A DNA stretch of 64,000 nucleotides from Firmicutes bacterium AM41-11 (lineage in GTDB: Bacteria; Bacillota_I; Bacilli_A; Erysipelotrichales; Erysipelotrichaceae): positions 62,001 through 126,000 of the forward strand of contig QUIQ01000001.1 in assembly GCA_003480165.1 (NCBI GenBank). Reading direction: 5' to 3'. The translations under genes were made by a program, and so were the position numbers. The notes under the pieces are model-generated. The model searched no databases, had not been told where the DNA came from, and saw only the letters and a list, made by a program, of their open reading frames with translations. Position 1 is the stretch's first letter, and each line of letters begins with the position of its first letter. Shown here piece after piece: positions 1 through 9,061 of the stretch.

Positions 1-527
1 GCTTTATCCCATAAATTACCAGTTGGATTATGGGGGTTGCATAAAATCATCATCGTAGTTTTCGGATTCGATAACTTTTGTTCTAGATCATTAAAATCAA
101 TAGAATAAGCCCCATTGATATAGAGTAAGGGATTGGTTTGCACATAGCGACCATTGCGTTCAATCAAATGATAAAACATATGATAAACCGGTTCCATCAC
201 TAAGACATTTTCCCCTGGTGCAGTAAAGCGTTGAATCATTACATTTAAGGCAGGTAAAACGCCGGTCACATACTGCATGCTGTTCTTTTCAAAACCAATG
301 CCATGTCTTTGCAGCCACCATTTTTGAATCGATGTATAAAAACGATTTGGTAAAAGTGTATAGCCATAAATATTATAGTCACATCGATCATGTACAACTT
401 CTTGAATCGATGGGGATACTTGGAAATCCATATCTGCTACCCACATTGGGTATTTTACCATCGCTGTATCCCATTTAAGAGAATCTGTTTCTCGACGATC
501 TGTCGAATAATCAAAATCAAATTTCAT
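1..527 (-). CDS. PatB/MalY-type PLP-dependent C-S lyase or aminotransferase (partial)
   Basis: These are the first 175 codons of a pyridoxal-phosphate enzyme of the MalY/PatB branch of the aminotransferase fold; the rest lies beyond the left edge. Family members cleave cystathionine or cysteine, or transaminate. Visible features are WVADMDF near residue 30 and CNPHNPTG near residue 164, both typical of this branch. The Schiff-base lysine would fall outside the window, so activity cannot be judged. ATG at 527 is preferred to an in-frame ATG two codons upstream because AGGTG lies six bases before it. The gene reads away from ppdK and is separated from it by the ppdK terminator. The family call is secure; the substrate is not. 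Confidence 0.85.
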   Translation of the reverse strand, partial: MKFDFDYSTDRRETDSLKWDTAMVKYPMWVADMDFQVSPSIQEVVHDRCDYNIYGYTLLPNRFYTSIQKWWLQRHGIGFEKNSMQYVTGVLPALNVMIQRFTAPGENVLVMEPVYHMFYHLIERNGRYVQTNPLLYINGAYSIDFNDLEQKLSNPKTTMMILCNPHNPTGNLWDK

Positions 528-574
528 AAACATCACCTGCACCTATTCTACCATATTAAATAAACGATTTATAT

Positions 575-621
575 CTTAAAAAAGACTCTTCTGAATCTAA
601 ATACAGATAAGAAGAGTCTTT
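575..621 (-). terminator. Rho-independent terminator of ppdK
   Basis: An 11-base perfect inverted repeat (581-591 with 611-621, arm AAAGACTCTTC) is followed on the minus strand by a T run. It lies 11 bases past the ppdK stop codon. Confidence 0.85.
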
Positions 622-631
622 AATCTTTTCA

Positions 632-3262
632 TTATTTGCTGGATTTAATCGCAGCTTGCGCAGCAGCTAAACGAGCAATTGGTACACGGAATGGTGAACA
701 AGAAACATAATTCAAACCAACGTTATGGCAGAATTCAATACTTGCTGGATCTCCACCATGTTCTCCACAGATACCTAATTTAATATCAGGTCGCGTTTCA
801 CGTCCTGCTTTGGCAGCCATTTTAATCAACTTACCAACACCTTTTTGATCTAAGTGGGCAAATGGGTCTTGTTCAAAAATGTTCTTTGCATAGTAGTCTT
901 GTAAGAATCCACCTGCATCATCACGTGAGAAGCCAAATGTCATTTGTGTCAAGTCATTCGTTCCAAATGAGAAGAATTCAGCTTCTTGGGCAATTTCATC
1001 AGCTAATAGAGCCGCACGAGGAATTTCAATCATGGTTCCAACATGATATTTCATATCAATTGAACTTTCGGCAATAATCTTGTCAGCCATTTCTTTTACG
1101 ACATTCTTTACATAACGAAGTTCAGCTACATCCCCTACTAATGGAATCATAATTTCTGGTTGAATGGTCCATTCTGGATGTTTAGTCTGTACACTAAGTG
1201 CAGCTTGAATAACGGCAGTTGTTTGCATTTCCGCAATTTCCGGATAAGAAATAGCTAAACGACATCCACGATGCCCCATCATAGGGTTAAATTCATGAAG
1301 ACTGGCAATGACTGCTTTTAAGTCATCCAAAGGAATGTTCATATCTTTAGCCAATTGGGCAATATCATAAGAACTTGTAGGTAAGAATTCATGTAGAGGT
1401 GGATCCAAATAACGAATCGTTACTGGAAGACCTTGCATGGCTTCATAAATATTTTCAAAATCGCCTTGTTGCATTGGCAAGATTTTTGCCAGAGCTTTAC
1501 GACGTTGATCTTCAGTTTTAGAAACAATCATCTCACGTACCGCTTTAATACGATCTCCTTCGAAGAACATATGTTCGGTACGAACAAGTCCAATACCCTC
1601 AGCCCCAAAGTTATATGCTTGTTTCGCATCACGTGGCGTATCTGCATTGGTACGAATCATCAAAGTACGACGTTGATCAGCCCATGCCATAAAGCGTTCG
1701 AAGTTACCACTGATTGAAACTGGGACTGTTTTAATTTCTTCACCGTATACATTACCAGTAGATCCATCCACACTAATTACATCACCACGGTTATATTGTT
1801 TGCCATCAATGACGAAATAACCTTGGTCTTCATGCATTTCAATAGCACTACATCCAGCTACGCAGCAAGCACCCATACCACGAGCAACAACAGCTGCGTG
1901 ACTTGTCATACCACCACGAACAGTTAAGATAGCCTCTGAAACATGCATACCTTCAATATCTTCTGGACTTGTTTCCAAACGAACTAAGATAACTTTAATT
2001 CCATTGCTGGATTTTTCAATAGCTTCTTCTGCACTAAATACGATTTCTCCACAACCAGCACCTGGACTCGCAGGTAAAGCACTGGCAATTGGTTTAGCTG
2101 CTTTTAAAGCTTTTGGATCAAACATAGGGTGTAATAAAGAATCCAATTGTTGCGGTTCAACCATCATCAAAGCTTCATCGGTTGTAATAGCGCCTTCATC
2201 TACCATATCACAGGCGATTTGTAAAGCTGCTTGAGCCGTACGTTTTCCATTACGAGTTTGAAGCATAAACAATTGACCTTTTTCAATCGTAAACTCCATA
2301 TCTTGCATATTGCGATAGTGTTTTTCCAATGTATCGCAAATTTCAATAAACTTATCATACGCTTGAGGCGCAACTTCTTTTAAATGATCAATCGTTTGTG
2401 GTGTACGAATACCTGCAACAACATCTTCGCCTTGGGCATTCATTAAGAATTCACCATAGAGTTTCTTTTCACCTGTACTAGGGTTACGGGTAAAGGCAAC
2501 ACCGGTACCACAATCGTTACCCATATTTCCAAATACCATCATTTGTACGTTAACAGCGGTTCCCCAGCTTGATGGAATATTATTCATACGACGATAATAG
2601 ATGGCGCGATCGTTATTCCAAGAACGGAATACGGCTTCAATAGCGCCCATCAATTGGTCTTTTGGATCTTGTGGGAAATCCGTACCTAATTCGGATTTAT
2701 AGAATTCCTTAAAACGAACAACGAGTTCTTTCATATCTTCGGCTGTTAAATCCAAATCATCGGTAATACCACGTTTTTCTTTGACCTCATCAATGATTTT
2801 TTCAAAACGCGATTTGTTCAATCCCATAACAACATCTGAGTACATTTGAACAAAACGACGATATGAGTCATACGCAAAACGAGGATTTTCTGTCATTGTA
2901 GCTACCGTTTCTACAACAACATCATTCATACCTAAATTTAGAATGGTATCCATCATTCCAGGCATACTTGCACGTGCTCCGGAACGAACACTAACTAATA
3001 ATGGGTTGGAAGTATCGCCTAATTTTTTACCAGATTGTTCTTCTAATTTGTCTAAGTATTCAAAGATCTGTTTTTGAATTTCTTCATTAATGGTTTCTCC
3101 ATCTTCATAATACTGCGTACAAGCTTCGGTAGTAATGGTAAAACCATAAGGAACTGGCATTCCTAAATTGCTCATTTCTGCTAGGTTGGCACCTTTACCA
3201 CCTAGAAGTTCACGCATGTTTTCGTTTCCTTCACGAAATAAATACGTAAATTTTTTTTTCAT
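632..3262 (-). CDS. ppdK: Pyruvate, phosphate dikinase
   Basis: Cytoplasmic enzyme that interconverts pyruvate, ATP and phosphate with PEP, AMP and pyrophosphate. In anaerobes it can serve as a glycolytic or gluconeogenic step. At 876 residues it has the usual length. The nucleotide-binding domain opens with GGKGANLAEMSNLG near residue 22. The swivelling phosphohistidine domain carries GGMTSHAAVVARG near residue 450. The C-terminal PEP/pyruvate barrel contains GICGEHGGDP near residue 830. A GGAG ribosome site precedes the ATG. The gene is a single unit with its own promoter and terminator, diverging from the OpgB-like gene. A cre-like site sits just downstream of the -10 box (3293-3308), so repression by CcpA is a reasonable inference. 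The usual PPDK regulatory kinase gene is not in the window. Confidence 0.97.
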   Translation of the reverse strand: MKKKFTYLFREGNENMRELLGGKGANLAEMSNLGMPVPYGFTITTEACTQYYEDGETINEEIQKQIFEYLDKLEEQSGKKLGDTSNPLLVSVRSGARASMPGMMDTILNLGMNDVVVETVATMTENPRFAYDSYRRFVQMYSDVVMGLNKSRFEKIIDEVKEKRGITDDLDLTAEDMKELVVRFKEFYKSELGTDFPQDPKDQLMGAIEAVFRSWNNDRAIYYRRMNNIPSSWGTAVNVQMMVFGNMGNDCGTGVAFTRNPSTGEKKLYGEFLMNAQGEDVVAGIRTPQTIDHLKEVAPQAYDKFIEICDTLEKHYRNMQDMEFTIEKGQLFMLQTRNGKRTAQAALQIACDMVDEGAITTDEALMMVEPQQLDSLLHPMFDPKALKAAKPIASALPASPGAGCGEIVFSAEEAIEKSSNGIKVILVRLETSPEDIEGMHVSEAILTVRGGMTSHAAVVARGMGACCVAGCSAIEMHEDQGYFVIDGKQYNRGDVISVDGSTGNVYGEEIKTVPVSISGNFERFMAWADQRRTLMIRTNADTPRDAKQAYNFGAEGIGLVRTEHMFFEGDRIKAVREMIVSKTEDQRRKALAKILPMQQGDFENIYEAMQGLPVTIRYLDPPLHEFLPTSSYDIAQLAKDMNIPLDDLKAVIASLHEFNPMMGHRGCRLAISYPEIAEMQTTAVIQAALSVQTKHPEWTIQPEIMIPLVGDVAELRYVKNVVKEMADKIIAESSIDMKYHVGTMIEIPRAALLADEIAQEAEFFSFGTNDLTQMTFGFSRDDAGGFLQDYYAKNIFEQDPFAHLDQKGVGKLIKMAAKAGRETRPDIKLGICGEHGGDPASIEFCHNVGLNYVSCSPFRVPIARLAAAQAAIKSSK

Positions 3263-3292
3263 AAACTTCTCCTTCTAATTTTTAATTGAAAA

Positions 3293-3323
3293 ATCTAACC
3301 GCTTTCATGCTGACGAAATTATA
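3293..3323 (-). promoter_or_regulatory. ppdK promoter with cre-like operator
   Basis: An extended -10 (TGT then TATAAT) occupies 3318-3323 on the minus strand. Right after the predicted start point lies ATGAAAGCGGTTAGAT (3308 down to 3293). This matches the 16-base CcpA cre consensus WTGNAANCGNWNNCWW at all fixed positions but one. I see no convincing -35 box. The same arrangement recurs at ptsI. Confidence 0.55.
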
Positions 3324-3456
3324 ACACAAAGGACGAAAAAATGCGAAAATAAGTGAAAAAGTATGTATTTTTTTCATACATTTTCAAAGAAATATACACA
3401 TTCATCCATACATATCTTCTTTTTTCCTGTGCTATAATGCTTTGGAGGTAAATGAT

Positions 3457-4863
3457 ATGGTCGAACTTGTATACGTATTATTACTATGGATATGCTCTGC
3501 CCTATTCTTTTCAAGCCGATGGGCATTTGATTATTTTGGATTGTCTTGTTTTGAACAAATCCCCTTTCATTTAAAAGTTTCTCTAGAAGGAACAAATACG
3601 GAATTTATTTTTGACTGGTTCAAAATGTGTGGGATTAAAAGTATCCTGCAAACCATTATTCTTGGATTCTGTTTACATTTTTCACAGCATCCTTACCGTT
3701 GGATTTTTCTTCTCTGTATCCTTTTAATTATAGGAGCTGGAAGCCAAGTTCATTTTTTCGAATGGATCTTCAATCAATTTCGGAAAACCCAAATCTATGA
3801 AAAATATTTTGTAGATAGCCATAAAGTGGAATTAGAATTTCCCAAACAAAAACGAAACTTAATTGTCCTTTATGTAGAATCCTTGGAAACAACCTATACA
3901 TCAAAGGAAAATGGTGGTGATTATGCCAGTGATCTAATTCCGGAGCTGTCAAAACTTGCGCAAGACAATATTAACTTCAGTCATCAAGATAAACTTGGTG
4001 GTGCACATATTGTAGCCGGTACCGGATGGACAACAGGTGGCTTAGTTGCGACAAATACAGGAGTTGGGTTAACTGTACCTTTATTATCAAAACGCTATAA
4101 AGAAGACACGCCTTTTTTAGCCCATACTTTAGCCTTAGGTGATATTTTAAAAGAACAAGGATACAATCAAGAATTCTGCATCGGATCAGACGCAAAATTT
4201 GGCGGTCGAAAGAATTTTTACGATACCCATGGAGCTTATACTATTTGGGATACAAATCGTGCTAAAAAAGAACTTCCCGAAAACTATCATGTTTTCTGGG
4301 GCTATGAAGATAAAAAGCTCTTTGCGTTTGCCAAAAAAGAAATTTCCAAACTTGCCCAACAAGAAAAACCTTTCAATTTTCAATGTTTAACGGTAGATAC
4401 CCATCATCCCAAAGGCTATTTAGATGAAAATGCCAAAGAGATATATCCCGAAAGATTATCCAACATCATTCATTATGAAAGCCAACAAATCGGTGAATTC
4501 ATTGACTGGATCAAAGCGCAGCCTTTTTATAAAGATACGACCATTGTAATTACCGGAGATCATACCAGTATGGCTGCAGAATACATCAACAAAACCTATG
4601 AGAAAGACTATGATCGTACAACCTTAAATATCTTTATCAATAGTCCGATAAAACCTCTTAAAGAAAAAAATCGCCAGTTTAGCAGTTTTGATATCTTCCC
4701 TACCTTACTAGCCAGTATGGGAGTAAAAATCAAAGGGGAAAGATTAGGCTTCGGAACAAATCTTTTTAGCAATAAAAAAACCATCCTGGAAAAGATGGAT
4801 CAAAAAACTTTTGATTTAGAGTTACGTAAACAATCACAATATTATAAGGAGCACATTCTCTAA
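3457..4863 (+). CDS. OpgB/MdoB-like membrane phosphoglycerol transferase (sulfatase superfamily)
   Basis: A 468-residue membrane-anchored enzyme of the alkaline-phosphatase/sulfatase superfamily, most like MdoB/OpgB and related to lipoteichoic acid synthases. Hydrophobic segments at about residues 3-20, 60-75 and 85-105 form a short membrane domain, much shorter than the five helices of LtaS. The catalytic domain starts near residue 130 with LIVLYVESLE. It carries GTGWTTGGLVA, where the threonine is the likely nucleophile, and ITGDHTSM near residue 370. The expected role is transfer of phosphoglycerol to a surface glycan or glycolipid outside the membrane. ATG at 3457 is chosen over an upstream in-frame TTG because GGAGG lies eight bases before it. 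A TGnTATAAT box at 3430-3438 lies unusually close to the start. The exact acceptor is unknown. Confidence 0.8.
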   Translation: MVELVYVLLLWICSALFFSSRWAFDYFGLSCFEQIPFHLKVSLEGTNTEFIFDWFKMCGIKSILQTIILGFCLHFSQHPYRWIFLLCILLIIGAGSQVHFFEWIFNQFRKTQIYEKYFVDSHKVELEFPKQKRNLIVLYVESLETTYTSKENGGDYASDLIPELSKLAQDNINFSHQDKLGGAHIVAGTGWTTGGLVATNTGVGLTVPLLSKRYKEDTPFLAHTLALGDILKEQGYNQEFCIGSDAKFGGRKNFYDTHGAYTIWDTNRAKKELPENYHVFWGYEDKKLFAFAKKEISKLAQQEKPFNFQCLTVDTHHPKGYLDENAKEIYPERLSNIIHYESQQIGEFIDWIKAQPFYKDTTIVITGDHTSMAAEYINKTYEKDYDRTTLNIFINSPIKPLKEKNRQFSSFDIFPTLLASMGVKIKGERLGFGTNLFSNKKTILEKMDQKTFDLELRKQSQYYKEHIL

Positions 4864-4881
4864 TCCATCATTATCAAATAG

Positions 4882-4890
4882 TGCTAAAAT
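4882..4890 (+). promoter_or_regulatory. Extended -10 box placed for a leaderless MATE mRNA
   Basis: TGCTAAAAT ends seven bases before the ATG at 4898. Transcription would then start at or next to the start codon. There is no usable ribosome site in between; AGTAGG is too close to the ATG. Confidence 0.5.
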
Positions 4891-4897
4891 AGTAGGT

Positions 4898-6253
4898 ATG
4901 GTTGAAACAAAACAGATTCAAGCACAATATAAAAAAATGACGGAAACACCAATCCCCAAATTAATTACAACCTTAAGTATTCCAACCATCGTTTCAATGT
5001 TGGTCACAAATATCTATAACATGGCAGATACCTACTTTGTAGGGACATTAGGAACTTCAGCTTCAGCAGCTACAGGTGTAGTATTTGGCTTAATGGCTAT
5101 CTTACAAGCCTTTGGATTTATGTTTGGACATGGAGCTGGAAGCAATATTGCCCGTAAGCTCGGTAACCATGATATTAGTGCTGCAAAAGTCTATGCATCT
5201 ACGTCCTTCTGGGCTTCTATTCTATCTGGATTAGGCGTTATGATTTTAGGCATGATTTTTATGGAACCGTTAGTACGCTTATTAGGTAGTACGGATACCA
5301 TACTACCCTACGCAAAAGACTATGCTTTCTATATTCTAATTGCCGGAGCTGCAATGACTTCAGGCTGTGTCATGAACAATATTTTACGTTACGAAGGTAA
5401 AGCTTTTTATGCAATGATTGGGCTGACTTCAGGGGGCTTCTTAAATATCTTTGGAGATTATCTGTTTGTCACTAAATTTCATATGGGTATTAGCGGAGCT
5501 GGACTATCAACAGCCATTTCCCAATATATCTCTATGGTGATTCTCTTGTTGCCTTATCTGCAACATAAAACACAATCTTCTTTTCATATAAAAGATATTT
5601 CTAAACAACCACAAATCTATCAAGATATTATTTCTTGTGGTCTTCCTTCTCTATTACGCCAAGGTTTAAATTCATTATCCACGATGGTATTAAATGGAAC
5701 AGCTGGCTTCTATGGCGATGCAGCTGTAGCTGACCTTTCTATTGTCACAAGAATTGTCAACTTCTTATTCTGTATTGCCTTAGGAATTGGGCAAGGCTTT
5801 CAGCCAGTATCTTCTTTTAATTATGGAGCCCATAAATATAAAAGAGTGAAAGATGGCCTGTTGTTTAGTTTAAAACTGGGAACAGCCTTAATGATTTGTT
5901 TATCGGTTTTCTCGTTTATCAATGCGAAACCTTTTATAGCCATATTCCGAAACGATCCAAAAGTTATTGCCATTGGACAAAGAGCCTTACGTTGGAGTTC
6001 TATATCGCTAATCCTTATGCCAATCACAATGTATGGGAACATGTTATTTCAATCCGTTGGTAAGGCCAGCATCGCAAGCTTTCTAGCCGCTTTACGATCC
6101 GGTCTAGCCCTGATTCCAACCATCCTGATTATGCATGCGATATTTGGTTTAAGTGGCTTAGAAAAAGCCCAATCGATCTCTGAAGTAATTTCTGCTTTTA
6201 TTTCTTTACCTTTTATGATTCAATTTGTAAAAAACTTACCAAAAGAAAAATAA
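4898..6253 (+). CDS. MATE family multidrug/metabolite efflux transporter
   Basis: A 451-residue polytopic membrane protein with about twelve hydrophobic segments, the normal size for a MATE antiporter. These exporters use sodium or proton gradients to expel organic cations or flavin-like compounds. Family signs are the opening IPKLITTLSIPTIVSMLVTN and NMADTYFVG near residue 45, and the second-half repeat GIGQGFQPVSSFNYGA near residue 300. It starts 34 bases after the OpgB-like gene, but a separate -10 box lies directly before its ATG with no ribosome site, suggesting a leaderless transcript in addition to any read-through. It ends at a two-way terminator shared with spx. The substrate cannot be predicted. 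Confidence 0.92.
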   Translation: MVETKQIQAQYKKMTETPIPKLITTLSIPTIVSMLVTNIYNMADTYFVGTLGTSASAATGVVFGLMAILQAFGFMFGHGAGSNIARKLGNHDISAAKVYASTSFWASILSGLGVMILGMIFMEPLVRLLGSTDTILPYAKDYAFYILIAGAAMTSGCVMNNILRYEGKAFYAMIGLTSGGFLNIFGDYLFVTKFHMGISGAGLSTAISQYISMVILLLPYLQHKTQSSFHIKDISKQPQIYQDIISCGLPSLLRQGLNSLSTMVLNGTAGFYGDAAVADLSIVTRIVNFLFCIALGIGQGFQPVSSFNYGAHKYKRVKDGLLFSLKLGTALMICLSVFSFINAKPFIAIFRNDPKVIAIGQRALRWSSISLILMPITMYGNMLFQSVGKASIASFLAALRSGLALIPTILIMHAIFGLSGLEKAQSISEVISAFISLPFMIQFVKNLPKEK

Positions 6254-6274
6254 ACCGGTCTTACCGGTTTATTG
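6246..6274. terminator. Two-way terminator between MATE gene and spx
   Basis: AATAAACCGGT and ACCGGTTTATT form an 11-base perfect stem with a three-base loop, flanked by A- and T-rich sequence on both sides. It lies between two convergent stop codons. Confidence 0.75.
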
Positions 6275-6276
6275 CT

Positions 6277-6756
6277 TTATATAGAATCTGAATCTAAAAA
6301 GAGTTGAGCTGGTTTGGCATCTTGACGAACTGCCCCACAAACTTGATAATTTGGACAAGAATCGTTACATGCTTTTTCACAAGCTTCATTAATTGCAGCA
6401 CGCATCGAAGGTGTCATCATTGTCGTAATTTCATCATCGTCATAACCAACGACAAAACTCTTTTCACTAATCATAATCGGACGCCGTAAAATCGAAGGAT
6501 TTTTTTGAATCAGCTCCACAAGCTCTTTCATAGAATAATCATCTAAATCTTTCTTTAAGGCCTTAAAAGCTTTCGAACGCACAGAAATAATATCTTCCGT
6601 ACCATTTTCACTACGAGAAAGAATATACTTGATTTCATCCTCATTTAATAAAGAAGTAAAAATATTTTTTTCGACAAATTCGATATTATTTTCTTTTAAC
6701 CATTGTTTCGCTTTGCGACAACTGGCACATCCAGGTGATGTATAAATTATAACCAT
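6277..6756 (-). CDS. spx: Spx/ArsC-family redox-sensing transcription regulator with C-terminal Cys extension
   Basis: Spx proteins bind the RNA polymerase alpha C-terminal domain and redirect transcription under disulfide stress. The redox switch is visible as CASC at residues 10-13, and RRPIM near residue 92 is the conserved loop of the ArsC/Spx fold. The protein is 159 residues, longer than the roughly 130 usual. The extra tail carries four cysteines in CEKACNDSCPNYQVC, which could bind a metal or cluster. AAGGAGG precedes the ATG, and an extended -10 (TGT TATAAT) lies at 6782-6790. The gene stands alone. Spx itself is a firm call; the function of the tail is unknown. Confidence 0.88.
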   Translation of the reverse strand: MVIIYTSPGCASCRKAKQWLKENNIEFVEKNIFTSLLNEDEIKYILSRSENGTEDIISVRSKAFKALKKDLDDYSMKELVELIQKNPSILRRPIMISEKSFVVGYDDDEITTMMTPSMRAAINEACEKACNDSCPNYQVCGAVRQDAKPAQLFLDSDSI

Positions 6757-6840
6757 AAAAACATCCTCCTTTTATTTCTATATTATAACAAAGTTGTCAA
6801 GTATTCCTTGAATATTTGCTCTGAAACGCTAGGGAAATAT

Positions 6841-6868
6841 TTGAAAAAAATTCATTTTGTGATAACCT
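6841..6868 (+). promoter_or_regulatory. Probable trpS leader promoter
   Basis: TTGAAA at 6841-6846 and TAACCT at 6863-6868 are 16 bases apart, shortly before the T-box leader begins. The -10 match is weak. Confidence 0.45.
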
Positions 6869-6879
6869 AATACATATAA

Positions 6880-7138
6880 ACCGATGAAGCGGAAATCAAA
6901 CGAAACAAAGAACCCAAAGAGAGCTCAAGATGGTGGAAATTGAGCGGTGACTATTTTGCAAATGGACCGTTGAGGGTGTAGTGAAAAGAATTCTTAGTAG
7001 CGTACAACGTCTCATTCTCGTTAACGAATGTTTGGATTTATTCGAATTCAATAAAGTGTACAAGTATACTTGTAAATAAAGGTGGCACCGCGGGTAGTTT
7101 ACTCGTCCTTGACAATTGCGTCTGGACGAGTTTTTTTA
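6880..7138 (+). promoter_or_regulatory. T-box riboswitch (Trp) of trpS
   Basis: A T-box leader that senses uncharged tRNA-Trp and prevents early termination. Stem I holds the K-turn-like CGATGA, the conserved AGAGAG and GGTGGAA loops, and UGG at 6963-6965 as the best specifier codon, which matches the downstream trpS. The T-box bulge AAAGGTGGCACCGCGG is at 7078-7093. The terminator pairs ACTCGTCC (7101-7108) with GGACGAGT (7124-7131), followed by a T run. The 5' arm of the terminator can instead pair with the T-box in the antiterminator. Confidence 0.93.
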
Positions 7139-7167
7139 TTCCAGACAGCTAGAAAGAAGGAAATCAT

Positions 7168-8157
7168 ATGGATAGAGTTTTAAGTGCAGTTAAGCCAACA
7201 GGTAGATTAACATTAGGAAATTACATTGGAGCAATTCGTCAATTTGTCCAATACCAAGATCAATACGAAATGTTCATTTTTATTGCCAATGAACATGCGA
7301 TTACCATTCCTATTGACCCCAAAGAATTGCGTCAGAACACAAAAGATTTAATTGCGTTGTATTTAGCCGCAGGTCTTGATCCAGAAAAATGTACATTGTT
7401 TCTACAAACTGATGTAGATGCACATGCCAAATTAGGATGGGTCATGACATGTATGTCTTATATGGGAGAATTACAACGTATGACCCAATATAAGAGCAAG
7501 ACCATCAATGGAGAAACCGGAATTACAGCAGGCTTATTCACCTACCCTTGTCTGATGGCCGCAGATATTCTTCTATACGATGCCAAATACGTACCAGTAG
7601 GTATTGATCAAAAACAACACGTCGAATTAACGCGTAATCTAGCGGAACGTTTTAATCATCGCTACAGTGATACTTTTGTCTTGCCAGAACCACTTATGGC
7701 TTCTACAGGTCAAAAGATCTATTCCCTACAAGATCCGACCAAAAAGATGTCAAAGTCTGAGGAGAATCCAAAAGGAACCATTGATTTATTAGATCCACCT
7801 GCAGCAGCACGTAAGAAGATTATGAGTGCTGTAACAGATTCGGTAGGCATCATTCAATACGATCCAGAAAATCAACCAGGTCTTGCTAATTTATTGACCA
7901 TTGAATCTTGTTTAACAAATGAATCAATTGATTCAATCGTAGAACGTTTCCAAGGCAAAGGATATGGCGAATTAAAGAAAGAAGTTGGACAAGTTGTCTT
8001 TGACTTCTTAACCAATCTTCAAGCTAAATACAAAGAAATTATCCAAAGTGGAAAGATTGATGAAGTCTTAGCACAAGGTGCAGAAAAAGCTAACTATATT
8101 GCGAATAAGAAAATCCGTAAAGTCTATAAGAAGATTGGCTTTACAATCACAAAATAA
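7168..8157 (+). CDS. trpS: Tryptophanyl-tRNA synthetase
   Basis: Class I synthetase that charges tRNA-Trp in the cytoplasm. At 329 residues it is a normal bacterial enzyme. The HIGH-type motif appears as PTGRLTLGNYIGA at residues 9-21, and KMSKS lies in TKKMSKSEENPKG near residue 195. AAGAAGGAAA precedes the ATG. The gene is monocistronic, controlled by the Trp T-box upstream and ended by a terminator four bases after the stop. Confidence 0.97.
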   Translation: MDRVLSAVKPTGRLTLGNYIGAIRQFVQYQDQYEMFIFIANEHAITIPIDPKELRQNTKDLIALYLAAGLDPEKCTLFLQTDVDAHAKLGWVMTCMSYMGELQRMTQYKSKTINGETGITAGLFTYPCLMAADILLYDAKYVPVGIDQKQHVELTRNLAERFNHRYSDTFVLPEPLMASTGQKIYSLQDPTKKMSKSEENPKGTIDLLDPPAAARKKIMSAVTDSVGIIQYDPENQPGLANLLTIESCLTNESIDSIVERFQGKGYGELKKEVGQVVFDFLTNLQAKYKEIIQSGKIDEVLAQGAEKANYIANKKIRKVYKKIGFTITK

Positions 8158-8160
8158 CGT

Positions 8161-8184
8161 AAGGAGCTACAAGCTCCTTTTTTT
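8161..8184 (+). terminator. trpS terminator
   Basis: AAGGAGCT and AGCTCCTT pair around a three-base loop and run into seven T residues, directly after the trpS stop. Confidence 0.88.
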
Positions 8185-8193
8185 ATTCCTATT

Positions 8194-8224
8194 AAAAAAA
8201 AAGAAGTTCTGGATAGAACTTCTT
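8194..8224 (-). terminator. Terminator of mraY-murD-uppP
   Basis: AAGAAGTTCT (8201-8210) pairs with AGAACTTCTT (8215-8224). A run of T residues follows on the minus strand, just past the uppP stop. Confidence 0.88.
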
Positions 8225-8231
8225 AACTGTC

Positions 8232-9059
8232 TTATCTTAATACATAGAACAACAATAAAACTAAAATACCTAACACAATTCGATAGTATCCAAATACAGT
8301 GAAATCGTGTTTTTTTACATAGTTAATTAACGAACGAATTGCGAACAAACTAACGACAAAACTAATAAATGTACCTAGTAACAATAAGAATAACTGTGAC
8401 ATTGGGAACATACCATTGACATGCACATATTTCACGATCTTCAATAAACTAGCTCCTGCCATCGTTGGAATCGCAATGAAGAAACTGTATTCACTCGATA
8501 AAGTACGTGTACATCCACTGTATAAACCACCAAGAATCGTTGCACCACTACGGCTGGTACCTGGAATCAAAGCTAAACACTGGAAGAAACCAATCTTTAA
8601 TGCGGTAAGATAATCCATACTTTCGATATTTTTAATGGTAGCTTTCTTAGGATGTTTTTCCACTACGATAAAGATAATACCATAGGCAATCAATGTGACC
8701 GCAATCACAAAGTTGGCGGATAATACTGAATCAATTAAATCATTTAAAATCAATCCAAACACGCCAGCAGGAATACATCCAATTAATACTTTTAACCATA
8801 AATTAAACGTACGTTTCTTTTGTTTCTCATTTTTACGTCCATCCCATGGATTTAAACGATGCCAGTATAAGAAAATAACGGCTAAGATTGAACCAAATTG
8901 AATCACAACTTTGAATACGTCAAAAAATTCATTTGGCAACATAGGCCAAATACTGTTGAAAATCAACAAGTGACCCGTACTACTGATTGGTAACCATTCG
9001 GTAATACCTTGGATAATTCCTAAAAATATAGTTTTAATTACATCGGCTATGAATCCCAT
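8232..9059 (-). CDS. uppP: Undecaprenyl-diphosphatase
   Basis: Membrane phosphatase that recycles undecaprenyl pyrophosphate to the monophosphate carrier after cell-wall polymerisation; overproduction gives bacitracin resistance. The two signature loops are visible: GITEWLPISSTGH near residue 18 and PGTSRSGATI near residue 165. Seven or eight hydrophobic segments span 275 residues. ATG at 9059 is chosen; the ATG four codons upstream overlaps murD and directly abuts the GAAGG ribosome site. The gene closes an mraY-murD-uppP operon, so three steps of the lipid II cycle are made together. Confidence 0.96.
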   Translation of the reverse strand: MGFIADVIKTIFLGIIQGITEWLPISSTGHLLIFNSIWPMLPNEFFDVFKVVIQFGSILAVIFLYWHRLNPWDGRKNEKQKKRTFNLWLKVLIGCIPAGVFGLILNDLIDSVLSANFVIAVTLIAYGIIFIVVEKHPKKATIKNIESMDYLTALKIGFFQCLALIPGTSRSGATILGGLYSGCTRTLSSEYSFFIAIPTMAGASLLKIVKYVHVNGMFPMSQLFLLLLGTFISFVVSLFAIRSLINYVKKHDFTVFGYYRIVLGILVLLLFYVLR

Positions 9060-9061
9060 AC

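Noticed and set aside
3430..3438. TGCTATAAT before the OpgB-like gene counted as leaderless
   Set aside because: GGAGG lies between the box and the ATG at a normal distance, so the case is not leaderless even if the leader is very short.
6880..7138. trpS leader as an ordinary intergenic spacer with a cryptic gene
   Set aside because: The T-box sequence and terminator account for the conserved parts; no frame with a ribosome site fits.
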